A stretch of DNA of 9,200 nucleotides from Desulfonatronovibrio sp046496945 (GTDB lineage: Bacteria > Desulfobacterota > Desulfovibrionia > Desulfovibrionales > Desulfonatronovibrionaceae), in contig JAWOGL010000256.1 of the NCBI GenBank assembly GCA_046496945.1, positions 1 to 9,200 of the forward strand. Direction: 5' to 3'. Positions 1 to 6,184 of this stretch are shown piece by piece. A program made the translations under genes and the position numbers. Under the pieces are notes generated by a model. It saw nothing but the letters and a program-made list of their open reading frames with translations. It was not told the origin of the DNA and did not search any database. Numbering within the stretch: position 1 is the first letter of the stretch; every line of letters begins with the position of its first letter.

Positions 1-820
1 CATTTTTCTGCCTTGTCCATGCGGTCTTTTTCGGGGATAAGTCCTGATAAAAAGAAAAACACGGCGGCAACGAGCACAATAACAGCGCCGGTACTCAGGT
101 TGAGATAATATGAAAGCCAGATGCCGCTCTGGGTGAGAAATACGCTTATGACCACCGCCAGGATCATCATGTTTTTAAGGGAAGCAGTATACTTTTCAGC
201 CAGGTACGGAGGGATGGTTAAAAGGGCGATAACCAGGATAAGTCCAACCACCTGAATGGTCATGACCACTGTAAGGGCAACCATAAGCAGCAATAAAAAA
301 TACAGCGGACCAACAGGAACCCCCTGGGCCTGAGAAAATTCCTCGTCATAGGATATGGCCAGAAACTCCTTGTAAAACAGGAATACCACCAGGCAGATGG
401 CCAGGTTCATTCCAGTCATAGCCAGCAGGGAAGCCGTGGGAACCATAAGTATGCTGCCGAATAAATAGCTCATGAGATCGGTGTTGTATCCTGGAGTCAG
501 ATCCATGAGTATAATGCCTGTTGACATGCCCACTGCCCAGATCACTCCGATGACGGTATCGGAGCGGTGTTTGTTCCCCCGGCTGATTACACCCATGACA
601 AGGGCTGAAAGCAGAGCCACCAAAGTTGCTCCCAGATAAGGGGCGAATCCGGCAAAAAAAGCCAGACCGATTCCTCCATAAGATGCGTGGGCAATTCCTC
701 CGGAGATGAACACTATCCTGTTTATGACCACCAGAGAACCGATGATGCCACAGGCAATACTTACCAAAGGCCGGCCATGACGGCGTTGCGCATGAATTCA
801 TATTCCAGGACTTCAAACAT
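1..820 (-). pseudogene. znuB: ZnuB-like metal ABC transporter permease, frameshifted and cut by the window edge
   Basis: Membrane permease of a zinc/manganese-type (ABC-3 family) importer, expected to pair with the adjacent ZnuC ATPase and ZnuA binding protein. Starting at the ATG at 820, the frame reads MFEVLEYEFMRNAVMAGLW and then hits TAA at 761-763. From 764 leftwards a second frame continues without a stop to base 1 and encodes an otherwise normal permease. It has ISGGIAHASYGGIGLA, SYLFGSI and VALLTIPP-type family motifs (read as ISGGIAHASYGGIG, DLMSYLFGSI, IALLTIPPYLAEKY) and about seven or eight hydrophobic segments. Adding one T to the TTT run at 766-768 restores an uninterrupted frame of about 273 codons, close to the usual family length of 260-290, so little of the C-terminus is missing. 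The ATG overlaps the znuC stop by 8 bases, typical of translational coupling. The break may be a real mutation or a sequencing/assembly error. Whether the metal is Zn or Mn is inferred from the neighbours. Confidence 0.88.
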
Positions 821-1583
821 CGTGTTTATGATCCTTGAGGACCCTGTGAGGAATGGGACCGTGGGCAACAAGTTCTACAGGACATTGATAGGCCTTTTCC
901 AGCATATCCTGATTTATTTCCGGGGAGTCATGAAAGTGGAGATGCTTGTTGACACAGGCGACTGATTTGGCATGACTGGATAATACCGTGAGATCATGAC
1001 TGATGACCACGATGGTTTTGCCGGCCTTGTTCAGTTCAAATAATAATTGATAGAACTTGGCATGAAAGGCCTGATCCACACTGGATGTGGGCTCATCAAG
1101 AAAGAGGATGGCCGGGTCACAGGCCAGGGCCCTGGCAATGAGCACTCTCTGGCGCTGTCCTCCTGAAAGGTTGCTGATCATGCGTTTTTTATGGGCAAAC
1201 ATGCCAACCTGATCCAGAGCCTGGGCAGCTCTGGAATAGTCCCGGGAGGAATATCTTTTAAAACGGCCTGCATTTGCCAGACGGCCCATAAGGACCACAT
1301 CCAGAACATTGATGGGAAATCTGTCGTTTACAGCAATGTTCTGAGGGAGATATCCTGTTGCATGGGCGGCGTTTCCAGGCTTCTGGTCAAGAACCGTGAC
1401 TTTTCCTTTCCGCAGGGGCAAAATCCCCAGAAGGATTTTGATCAGGGTGGATTTGCCTCCGCCGTTGGGACCCAGTACTGCCAGAAAATCACCGCTATGC
1501 ACCTTAAGATTTACATCTTCAAGCACAACATGATTGTCAAAGGCAAAACTGAGATTTTCTACTTCTATGACGACTTTGTTCAT
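813..1583 (-). CDS. znuC: ZnuC-like metal ABC transporter ATP-binding protein
   Basis: Cytoplasmic ATPase subunit that powers the metal importer by ATP hydrolysis. At 256 aa it has the normal length and every nucleotide-binding element in order: Walker A GPNGGGKST (38-46), Q-loop Gln81 in YLPQN, signature LSGGQRQR (139-146), Walker B ILFLDEP (159-165), D-loop SSVD (167-170) and switch His196 in VISHD. The C-terminal segment has several histidines (HLHFHDS near 215, HGPIPH near 241, KDHKHDV at the end), common in ZnuC-type proteins but not diagnostic. The gene lies 88 bases downstream of znuA and overlaps znuB by 8 bases, so all three should be one transcript. The ATG at 1583 is the only sensible start because the family core (VIEVENLSFAF) begins five residues later. 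I see no good Shine-Dalgarno before it; translation may depend on coupling or on the structured spacer. Mn- or Fe-type homologues (MntB/SitB-like) are an alternative assignment. Confidence 0.93.
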   Translation of the reverse strand: MNKVVIEVENLSFAFDNHVVLEDVNLKVHSGDFLAVLGPNGGGKSTLIKILLGILPLRKGKVTVLDQKPGNAAHATGYLPQNIAVNDRFPINVLDVVLMGRLANAGRFKRYSSRDYSRAAQALDQVGMFAHKKRMISNLSGGQRQRVLIARALACDPAILFLDEPTSSVDQAFHAKFYQLLFELNKAGKTIVVISHDLTVLSSHAKSVACVNKHLHFHDSPEINQDMLEKAYQCPVELVAHGPIPHRVLKDHKHDV

Positions 1584-1594
1584 GGTTAAATTGA

Positions 1595-1650
1595 CCGGGT
1601 AATCAAAAGCTTTTGAAAAGGATTTTATCAGTATTCAAGGTATTATCCGG
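1595..1650 (-). other. Structured spacer between znuA and znuC (stem plus 14-bp palindrome)
   Basis: The 88-base gap between znuA and znuC contains CCGGGTAAT (1595-1603) facing ATTATCCGG (1642-1650), complementary at 8 of 9 positions. Inside the loop is a perfect 14-bp palindrome TCAAAAGCTTTTGA (1603-1616). There is no U-run typical of an intrinsic terminator. It could be an RNA processing or stability structure that sets different amounts of ZnuA and ZnuC, or chance in AT-rich spacer. The structure is seen in the sequence; any function is inference. Confidence 0.3.
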
Positions 1651-1671
1651 GCGGTTTTGAATGTGCTGGAG

Positions 1672-2601
1672 CTAATGGTCATGTTTTAGAGCATTTCTGA
1701 TTTTTTCTGCCACCTGGAGCAGGTTCCGGTTCCAGTTTTCAGCCAGAGGGTCGATGGAGATTGTTTTTCCTTCAATAGAACCGGCTACAGCCTCTGCGCT
1801 TTTTCTGGAAAATTGCGGAGAAACAAATACCGCTTTTATGTTTTCCTTTTCGGCAATGTCAATAAGTCGCTTGAGATCAGCTGATCTGGGTTCTTTTCCC
1901 TGTATTTCAACGGGTATCTGAACCAAACCGTATTCTCTGGCAAAATAACCCCAGGAAGGATGAAAAACCATAAACCTGGAACCCGGCCTGATGTCAGAGA
2001 ATGTCTGTTTTATCTTCTGGTCCAGGGCCAGGACTTCCTGGATAAAATTGATGTAATTTTCCTGAAACCGGTCTTTCTGTCCGGGGTACAGCCTGGTAAG
2101 GGCCTGGTAGATATTCATGCCCTGGATCATTGCCAGTTCAGGAGAAAGCCAGGTATGAGGGTCTTTTCCGTGCTGATGATGCCCGTTGTAACTGTTATCA
2201 TGTCCATGCGCTGTCATGTCCATTTTATTTATTCCCTTGCCGGTATGGATAATGGCAAGGCTGGAGTGAATTGATTCAATCCTGGGTAAAAGAGTTTTTT
2301 CGTATTCAACACCTATGGCCATATATATATCAGCTTTTCCAATTTCCATCATCAGGGCTGGATTTGGTTCAAAGGCGTGCGGACTTGATCCCGGCGGCAG
2401 GAGTACGGATATGTCTATATTGTCTCCTCCGATTTTTTCAACAAAATATTTCTGGGGAGGGATACTGACCATGACTTTGATTTTTTCATCCTGGCCGTAT
2501 CCATTCGCGGACCACAAAAAAGTACCTGAAAAAAAAATTAAGAAAACAAATATCAGCCAGGACTTCTTTATACCCTGTCCAGCTGAAAGAATATTTTTCA
2601 T
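1672..2601 (-). CDS. znuA: ZnuA-like periplasmic metal (zinc) binding protein
   Basis: Cluster A-I solute-binding protein that captures the metal in the periplasm and hands it to ZnuB. The 309-aa product starts with a charged N-terminus and a hydrophobic segment (about 14-31), consistent with a Sec signal peptide. No lipobox cysteine is seen, so a soluble periplasmic protein is likely. The metal-ligand positions of the family are all present: His75 in SSPHAFEP, His149 in KDPHTWLSP, His214 in VFHPSWGYFA, and Asp284 in SIDPLAENW. Between the first two lies a short His/Asp-rich loop (about 132-149: H132, H134, D135, H141, H142, H144, D148, H149). This loop is typical of zinc-specific ZnuA rather than manganese-binding homologues, and is the main reason for the Zn assignment. 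The start ATG at 2601 is supported by AGGAGAC at 2605-2611. It is the first gene of the importer operon and lies behind a promoter with an overlapping palindromic site. Mn specificity is less likely but not excluded. Confidence 0.92.
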   Translation of the reverse strand: MKNILSAGQGIKKSWLIFVFLIFFSGTFLWSANGYGQDEKIKVMVSIPPQKYFVEKIGGDNIDISVLLPPGSSPHAFEPNPALMMEIGKADIYMAIGVEYEKTLLPRIESIHSSLAIIHTGKGINKMDMTAHGHDNSYNGHHQHGKDPHTWLSPELAMIQGMNIYQALTRLYPGQKDRFQENYINFIQEVLALDQKIKQTFSDIRPGSRFMVFHPSWGYFAREYGLVQIPVEIQGKEPRSADLKRLIDIAEKENIKAVFVSPQFSRKSAEAVAGSIEGKTISIDPLAENWNRNLLQVAEKIRNALKHDH

Positions 2602-2604
2602 TTT

Positions 2605-2611
2605 GTCTCCT
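2605..2611 (-). promoter_or_regulatory. Shine-Dalgarno of znuA
   Basis: The minus-strand sequence AGGAGAC ends three bases before the znuA ATG, giving a GGAG core about five bases from the start. It fixes the start at 2601 and contrasts with the absence of such a site before znuC. Confidence 0.75.
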
Positions 2612-2628
2612 GATTACATCCAAGTCTG

Positions 2629-2655
2629 TTATTCTTATATTATAATATGGAATAA
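2629..2655. promoter_or_regulatory. Palindromic candidate Zur/Fur-family operator upstream of znuA
   Basis: A 27-bp AT-rich dyad: outer arms TTATTC (2629-2634) and GAATAA (2650-2655) flank a perfect 12-bp palindrome ATATTATAATAT (2637-2648). Its size, base composition and symmetry resemble Zur boxes, which in proteobacteria are AT-rich palindromes with a TTATA-N-TATAA-like core. It overlaps the -10 of the predicted znuA promoter, where a zinc-responsive repressor would block transcription. The regulator gene is not in the window, so naming Zur rather than another Fur-family member is inference. Confidence 0.5.
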
Positions 2656-2670
2656 GTTTTGAGTAGTCAA
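2642..2670 (-). promoter_or_regulatory. Predicted sigma-70 promoter of the znuACB operon
   Basis: On the minus strand a -35 TTGACT (2665-2670, 5 of 6 consensus) and a -10 TATTAT (2642-2647, 5 of 6) are separated by 17 bases. The transcript would start about 30 bases before the znuA ATG. An alternative -10, TATAAT at 2639-2644, would need a 20-base spacer. The -10 falls within the palindromic operator candidate. Confidence 0.6.
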
Positions 2671-2727
2671 GAATTTTAGCATGTTACCACCCTGGAGAGT
2701 CCGCTGCTGCAGCTTCACGCGTGCAAG

Positions 2728-2756
2728 TTGCAAATTTAAACAGTTGTCCATATAAA
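2728..2756 (+). promoter_or_regulatory. Predicted promoter of proS
   Basis: TTGCAA (2728-2733) and TATAAA (2751-2756) are spaced by exactly 17 bases, giving a short leader of about 50 bases before proS. A 10-bp palindrome CAACATGTTG (2766-2775) sits at or just after the expected start point. No T-box-like leader is visible. The 213-base divergent znuA-proS spacer holds nothing else that I can support. Confidence 0.45.
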
Positions 2757-2803
2757 AGGCGTTTCCAACATGTTGTTAAACTTTGAACTCAAAAGCTGAA
2801 TAC

Positions 2804-2808
2804 AGGAG
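2804..2808 (+). promoter_or_regulatory. Shine-Dalgarno of proS
   Basis: AGGAG lies six bases before the ATG at 2815, supporting that start codon. Confidence 0.7.
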
Positions 2809-2814
2809 CCGTAA

Positions 2815-4560
2815 ATGCGCTGGAGCAGATATTTTATTCCCACACTCAAGGAAGAACCGGCCGAAGCCGAAGTGATCAGTCATAAACTCTTGCTGCGGGC
2901 CGGAATGATCCGCAAGCTGACCTCAGGCATATATACTTATCTGCCCACCGGGTGGAAGGCATTGCAGAAAATTTCAGCCATTGTCCGCCAGGAAATGAAC
3001 AGGTTTGGCGGTATTGAAATGCTCATGCCTGCTGTGCAACCGGGTGATCTGTGGATGGAATCAAAGCGCTGGGAAGCCTACGGCAAAGAGTTGCTGAGAT
3101 TTAAAGACCGGCATGAACGGGATTACTGCATAGGGCCCACCCATGAAGAGGTGATTACCGACCTTGTTCGCCGTGAAATCAAGTCTTACCGCCATCTGCC
3201 TCTTAATCTGTATCAGATTCAGACTAAATTCCGGGATGAAATCAGGCCAAGATTCGGTCTTATGCGCGGGCGCGAGTTTATTATGAAAGACGCGTATTCC
3301 TTTGACATGGATGACGCGGGTGCTTCCCGAAGTTATGAGCAGATGAGACAGGCCTATGTCAGTATTTTTGAAAAACTCGGGCTGAAATTCAAGGCTGTAG
3401 AGGCTGATTCCGGAGCTATCGGCGGCAGTTTTTCCCATGAATTCATGGTCCTGGCTGATACTGGTGAGGATACCATTGCCACCTGTAATGATTGTGACTT
3501 TGCAGCCAATCTGGAAAAGGCAGAGGTGAAATGCCAGGGACCGGATTGCGCGGAATGTGTAATGCCGGCTGAAAAAGTATCTACTCCAGGTCTGCATACA
3601 GTAGAAGAAATCGCCGGCTTTCTGAAAGTGCCGGAGGGTAAGGTTATCAAGACCCTGCTTTATACTGCTGACGGTAAGTCTGTGGCCGCGCTGATCCGTG
3701 GAGACCGGGAATTAAACGAGGTCAAGCTGAAAAACATTCTTAATGTCCAGGATCTGACAATGGCATCCAGGGCTCAGGTTGAGAAGTGGAGCGGAGCCAA
3801 GGTCGGCTTTGCCGGACCGGTAGGCCTCAAGGTGGACCGGATTGTTGCTGATCTTGAGCTTCAGTTTGATACTGACTGGGTGGTTGGAGCCAATGAGACT
3901 GACGCTCATTTACAGCATGTGGACCTTAGACGAGATGTCCAGCTGGGCGGTTACTATGATCTGCGGACCATAACCGGGGAAGATCCCTGTCCCAGATGTC
4001 AGGGAAAAATATATCTGACCAAAGGTATCGAGGTGGGCCATATTTTTAAGCTGGGCACCAAATACAGTCAGGCCCTTAAGGCAGCTTATCTGGACGAGAA
4101 CGGCAGGGAAAAACTGATTATCATGGGCTGTTACGGAATCGGGGTTAGCAGGATACTGGCCGCGTGCATCGAGCAGAACCATGACCAGAACGGCATAATA
4201 TTTACTCCGGCCATTGCGCCTTTTGAGGCTGTGGTCATTGCCCTGAACATCAAAGATGATCTGGTAATGGATCAGGCTGAAGCGGTTTATGAACAGCTCA
4301 AAGCCCTGGGAGTGGATGTGCTTCTTGATGACCGGGATGAACGTCCCGGGTTCAAGTTCAAGGATGTTGATCTTATTGGATCGCCCATACAGATCATTGT
4401 AGGGGGCAAAGGAATTAAAAATGGTGTGTATGAAGTAAAAATCCGTCACTCTGGTGAACGTCTGGAAATCCCGGTTGAGGATTTTGCAGTAGAATTTCCC
4501 AGGATCAGAAATGAGGTATATGCGCATTTTGGACTTGTTTCTGAGCAGTCAAAATTATAA
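2815..4560 (+). CDS. proS: Prolyl-tRNA synthetase, bacterial type with editing domain
   Basis: Class II aminoacyl-tRNA synthetase that charges tRNA-Pro with proline in the cytoplasm. At 581 aa it matches bacterial-type ProRS (about 570 aa in E. coli). The catalytic domain carries motif 1 (about 65-75), the proline-site loop THEE (109-112), motif 2 (about 138-162, including RPRFGLMRGREF) and motif 3 GCYGIGVSRILAA (438-450). Between motifs 2 and 3 is the long insertion (about 223-405) that hydrolyses mischarged Ala-tRNA-Pro. It contains KVIKTLLY with Lys279, the position of the key editing lysine in the E. coli enzyme. The insertion also holds cysteine pairs (C224/C227, C240, C245, C248, and CPRC at 392-395) that look capable of binding a metal, although that is only suggestive. 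The anticodon-binding domain spans about 465-565. It has its own promoter and Shine-Dalgarno and is followed by xseA on the same strand, separated by a repeat-bearing 191-base spacer. Confidence 0.97.
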   Translation: MRWSRYFIPTLKEEPAEAEVISHKLLLRAGMIRKLTSGIYTYLPTGWKALQKISAIVRQEMNRFGGIEMLMPAVQPGDLWMESKRWEAYGKELLRFKDRHERDYCIGPTHEEVITDLVRREIKSYRHLPLNLYQIQTKFRDEIRPRFGLMRGREFIMKDAYSFDMDDAGASRSYEQMRQAYVSIFEKLGLKFKAVEADSGAIGGSFSHEFMVLADTGEDTIATCNDCDFAANLEKAEVKCQGPDCAECVMPAEKVSTPGLHTVEEIAGFLKVPEGKVIKTLLYTADGKSVAALIRGDRELNEVKLKNILNVQDLTMASRAQVEKWSGAKVGFAGPVGLKVDRIVADLELQFDTDWVVGANETDAHLQHVDLRRDVQLGGYYDLRTITGEDPCPRCQGKIYLTKGIEVGHIFKLGTKYSQALKAAYLDENGREKLIIMGCYGIGVSRILAACIEQNHDQNGIIFTPAIAPFEAVVIALNIKDDLVMDQAEAVYEQLKALGVDVLLDDRDERPGFKFKDVDLIGSPIQIIVGGKGIKNGVYEVKIRHSGERLEIPVEDFAVEFPRIRNEVYAHFGLVSEQSKL

Positions 4561-4613
4561 TCTCGCACGTTTAACCCAGCTTTAACAGCGCGTTGAAAAA
4601 ATCCTTATCAGGG

Positions 4614-4733
4614 TGGCTGTTCAAAAATTCCAAGTGCAAGGAATAAAAAAGTTCAAGATCGCAGCGTATTTATGATACGTAAGAGTTTGAACTTTTTGCA
4701 GCGACAAAGCCAATTGGGATTTTTCAACAGCCA
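4614..4733. repeat. Nested ~120-bp inverted repeat between proS and xseA
   Basis: The outer arms TGGCTGTTCAAAAATTCC (4614-4631) and GGGATTTTTCAACAGCCA (4716-4733) are complementary at 16 of 18 positions. Nested inside are perfect 11-bp arms AAAAAGTTCAA (4646-4656) and TTGAACTTTTT (4687-4697), and at the tip CGTAT (4665-4669) facing ATACG (4675-4679) around a 5-base loop. An extra copy of the arm motif, GTTGAAAAAATCC, lies just outside at 4592-4604. The fold is too long and too regular for a simple terminator. It looks like a dispersed palindromic intergenic element, such as a MITE- or REP-like unit. I see no coding potential or clear target-site duplication. It may also terminate proS transcription or stabilise the mRNA end. 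Confidence 0.75.
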
Positions 4734-4751
4734 GTTAACTTATCATATACA

Positions 4752-6092
4752 ATGCCTCAAGTATTCTCAGTAACCGAATTGACCCTGGCCATCAAGGAAG
4801 CAGTGGAAATACAGTTTCCTTTCATATGGGTCAGAGGACAGATATCCAACCTTTCCAGGCCTGGTTCCGGTCATATTTATTTTTCCCTCAAAGACGGGCA
4901 GTCAGGGCTCCAGGTAGTCTGGTTTAAAAATTCCCAGCCTTTCAGCCGCCAAAAAGGATCTGATCCCGCAACTACCCTGGAAAATGGACAGGATGTGGTC
5001 TGCGCAGGAAAGATCGGGGTTTACGCGCCCAGAGGAACCTATCAGCTTGTTGCCGAGCTGGTCCAGGAACAGGGGATTGGAGATCTGTTTCTGGCTTTTG
5101 AAGCCCTTAAAAACAAGTTAATGACACTTGGCTATTTTGATCAGGAAAGAAAAAGAACTATTCCTTTTTGTCCGGACAGGGTGGGTATTATCACCGCCCC
5201 CGGAGGCGCGGTTATTCATGATTTTATGAAGGTGGCCGGAGATCTGGGGCTTGGCAGCAGGATTCGGTTATATCCAAGTCTGGTACAGGGCGGAAAAGCA
5301 CCAAAGGAACTGATTAAAGCCATTAAACTGGCCAACAGACATGAGTGGGCCCAGGTTATTGTTCTTATGCGCGGAGGTGGGTCCCTGGAAGATCTGTGGG
5401 CTTTTAACGATGAGCAGGTGGCCAGGGCTGTTTTTGAATCAAAGATTCCAGTACTCACAGGCATCGGGCATGAAACAGATACCACGATTTCCGACCTGAC
5501 CGCGGATAAGAGGGTGGCTACACCCAGCCAGGCCGCGCAAAGTCTGTGGCCCCAGAGAAAAGACATGATCCTGGACCTGGATGAACAGGAAACAGCATTG
5601 ATCAAAAGGTTTGAAAATTTTCTGCACTTACGGCGGCAAAGGGTTGATCACCTGGCCAGAGCTCTGGGTTGGCTCAGCCCTGAGCATCGTCTGCAAAGAT
5701 TTGATGAAAGACTTGAATCTCTGGGAAAATATCTTTTCAGGTCGGCCCAGGATTTATGGCAAAGCAGGGCGGACCGGCTGGAAGATCTGGAGTCCAGATT
5801 AATGGCTAAATTTGGCCCGGAATTCTGGAAACTTAATGATAACAATCTGGACTATCTGGAAAACAGGTTGATTAACTGTGCCGGGTCATTTTTGAGGCAA
5901 AAGCAAAACAGGCTTGATCTGGAAATTGAAAAACTGGCAGGACTTGATCCGTACGGTCCTCTCAGGCGTGGATATTCCATGGTGATTGTTGAAAAAACCG
6001 GTCGATTTCTTCGAAGCGTTAATGATGTTCAGGCAAATGATGATCTGGAGATTACGCTCAACGACGGCAAGTTCCGGGCCAGAAGTTTATAG
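4752..6092 (+). CDS. xseA: Exodeoxyribonuclease VII large subunit
   Basis: Catalytic subunit of exonuclease VII, which with several small XseB subunits degrades single-stranded DNA from both ends to oligonucleotides. At 446 aa it is close to E. coli XseA (456 aa). An N-terminal OB-fold (about 1-100; FSVTELT, WVRGQISNLSRPGSGHIYFSLKD in two parts) binds ssDNA. The nuclease core includes GIITAPGGAVIHD with Asp157, RGGGSLEDLWAFN (207-219), GIGHETDTTISD (237-248) and ADKRVATPSQAA (251-262). Residues about 270-390 are long, charged helices expected to form the coiled coil that recruits XseB. The C-terminal PLRRGYSMV (403-411) and following beta segment are conserved. The N-terminus aligns with the family, so the ATG at 4752 is right, yet there is no Shine-Dalgarno. 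The preceding bases are AT-rich and the intergenic repeat ends 18 bases upstream. No xseB follows; the gene runs into a terminator and a convergent gene, so the small subunit must be encoded elsewhere. Confidence 0.96.
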   Translation: MPQVFSVTELTLAIKEAVEIQFPFIWVRGQISNLSRPGSGHIYFSLKDGQSGLQVVWFKNSQPFSRQKGSDPATTLENGQDVVCAGKIGVYAPRGTYQLVAELVQEQGIGDLFLAFEALKNKLMTLGYFDQERKRTIPFCPDRVGIITAPGGAVIHDFMKVAGDLGLGSRIRLYPSLVQGGKAPKELIKAIKLANRHEWAQVIVLMRGGGSLEDLWAFNDEQVARAVFESKIPVLTGIGHETDTTISDLTADKRVATPSQAAQSLWPQRKDMILDLDEQETALIKRFENFLHLRRQRVDHLARALGWLSPEHRLQRFDERLESLGKYLFRSAQDLWQSRADRLEDLESRLMAKFGPEFWKLNDNNLDYLENRLINCAGSFLRQKQNRLDLEIEKLAGLDPYGPLRRGYSMVIVEKTGRFLRSVNDVQANDDLEITLNDGKFRARSL

Positions 6093-6124
6093 AAATACAA
6101 GGCCGGTAATTAGGGTTATAGATT

Positions 6125-6164
6125 AAAAAGCCCCCTGACGGACTGAACCGGCAGGGGGCTTTTT
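6125..6164. terminator. Bidirectional intrinsic terminator between xseA and the symporter gene
   Basis: GCCCCCTG (6130-6137) pairs perfectly with CAGGGGGC (6152-6159). The stem is flanked by AAAAA (6125-6129) and TTTTT (6160-6164), and the loop holds a further CGG/CCG pairing. The A-run and T-run make it work in both directions, ending xseA from the left and the symporter gene from the right. Confidence 0.93.
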
Positions 6165-6184
6165 GTGTTGATGTAACCGGGAAT

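Noticed and set aside
761..768. Programmed -1 ribosomal frameshift in znuB
   Set aside because: A -1 slip at GGCCTTTGG would give the right protein, but the site lacks the X XXY YYZ slippery pattern in frame, and such control is not known to me for this family. A plain deletion or error is simpler.
346..816. Open frame on the minus strand, 156 codons
   Set aside because: It overlaps the znuB permease in a different frame, its product is Cys/His/Ser/Gly-rich without family motifs, and the frame one base away encodes a clear ABC permease.
1191..1589. Plus-strand open frame of 132 codons inside znuC
   Set aside because: Antisense to the Walker A to signature region of a conserved ATPase; no independent support.
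2716..2723. 8-bp palindrome CACGCGTG in the znuA-proS spacer
   Set aside because: Too short to separate from chance and outside both predicted promoters' core elements.
2757..2814. T-box or other tRNA-sensing leader before proS
   Set aside because: The predicted leader is only about 50 bases and lacks T-box-like sequence or a terminator/antiterminator pair.
3061..3597. Long minus-strand open frames inside proS (also 3354-3650 and 3910-4527)
   Set aside because: They lie antisense to a fully conserved synthetase and show no recognisable domains or ribosome sites.
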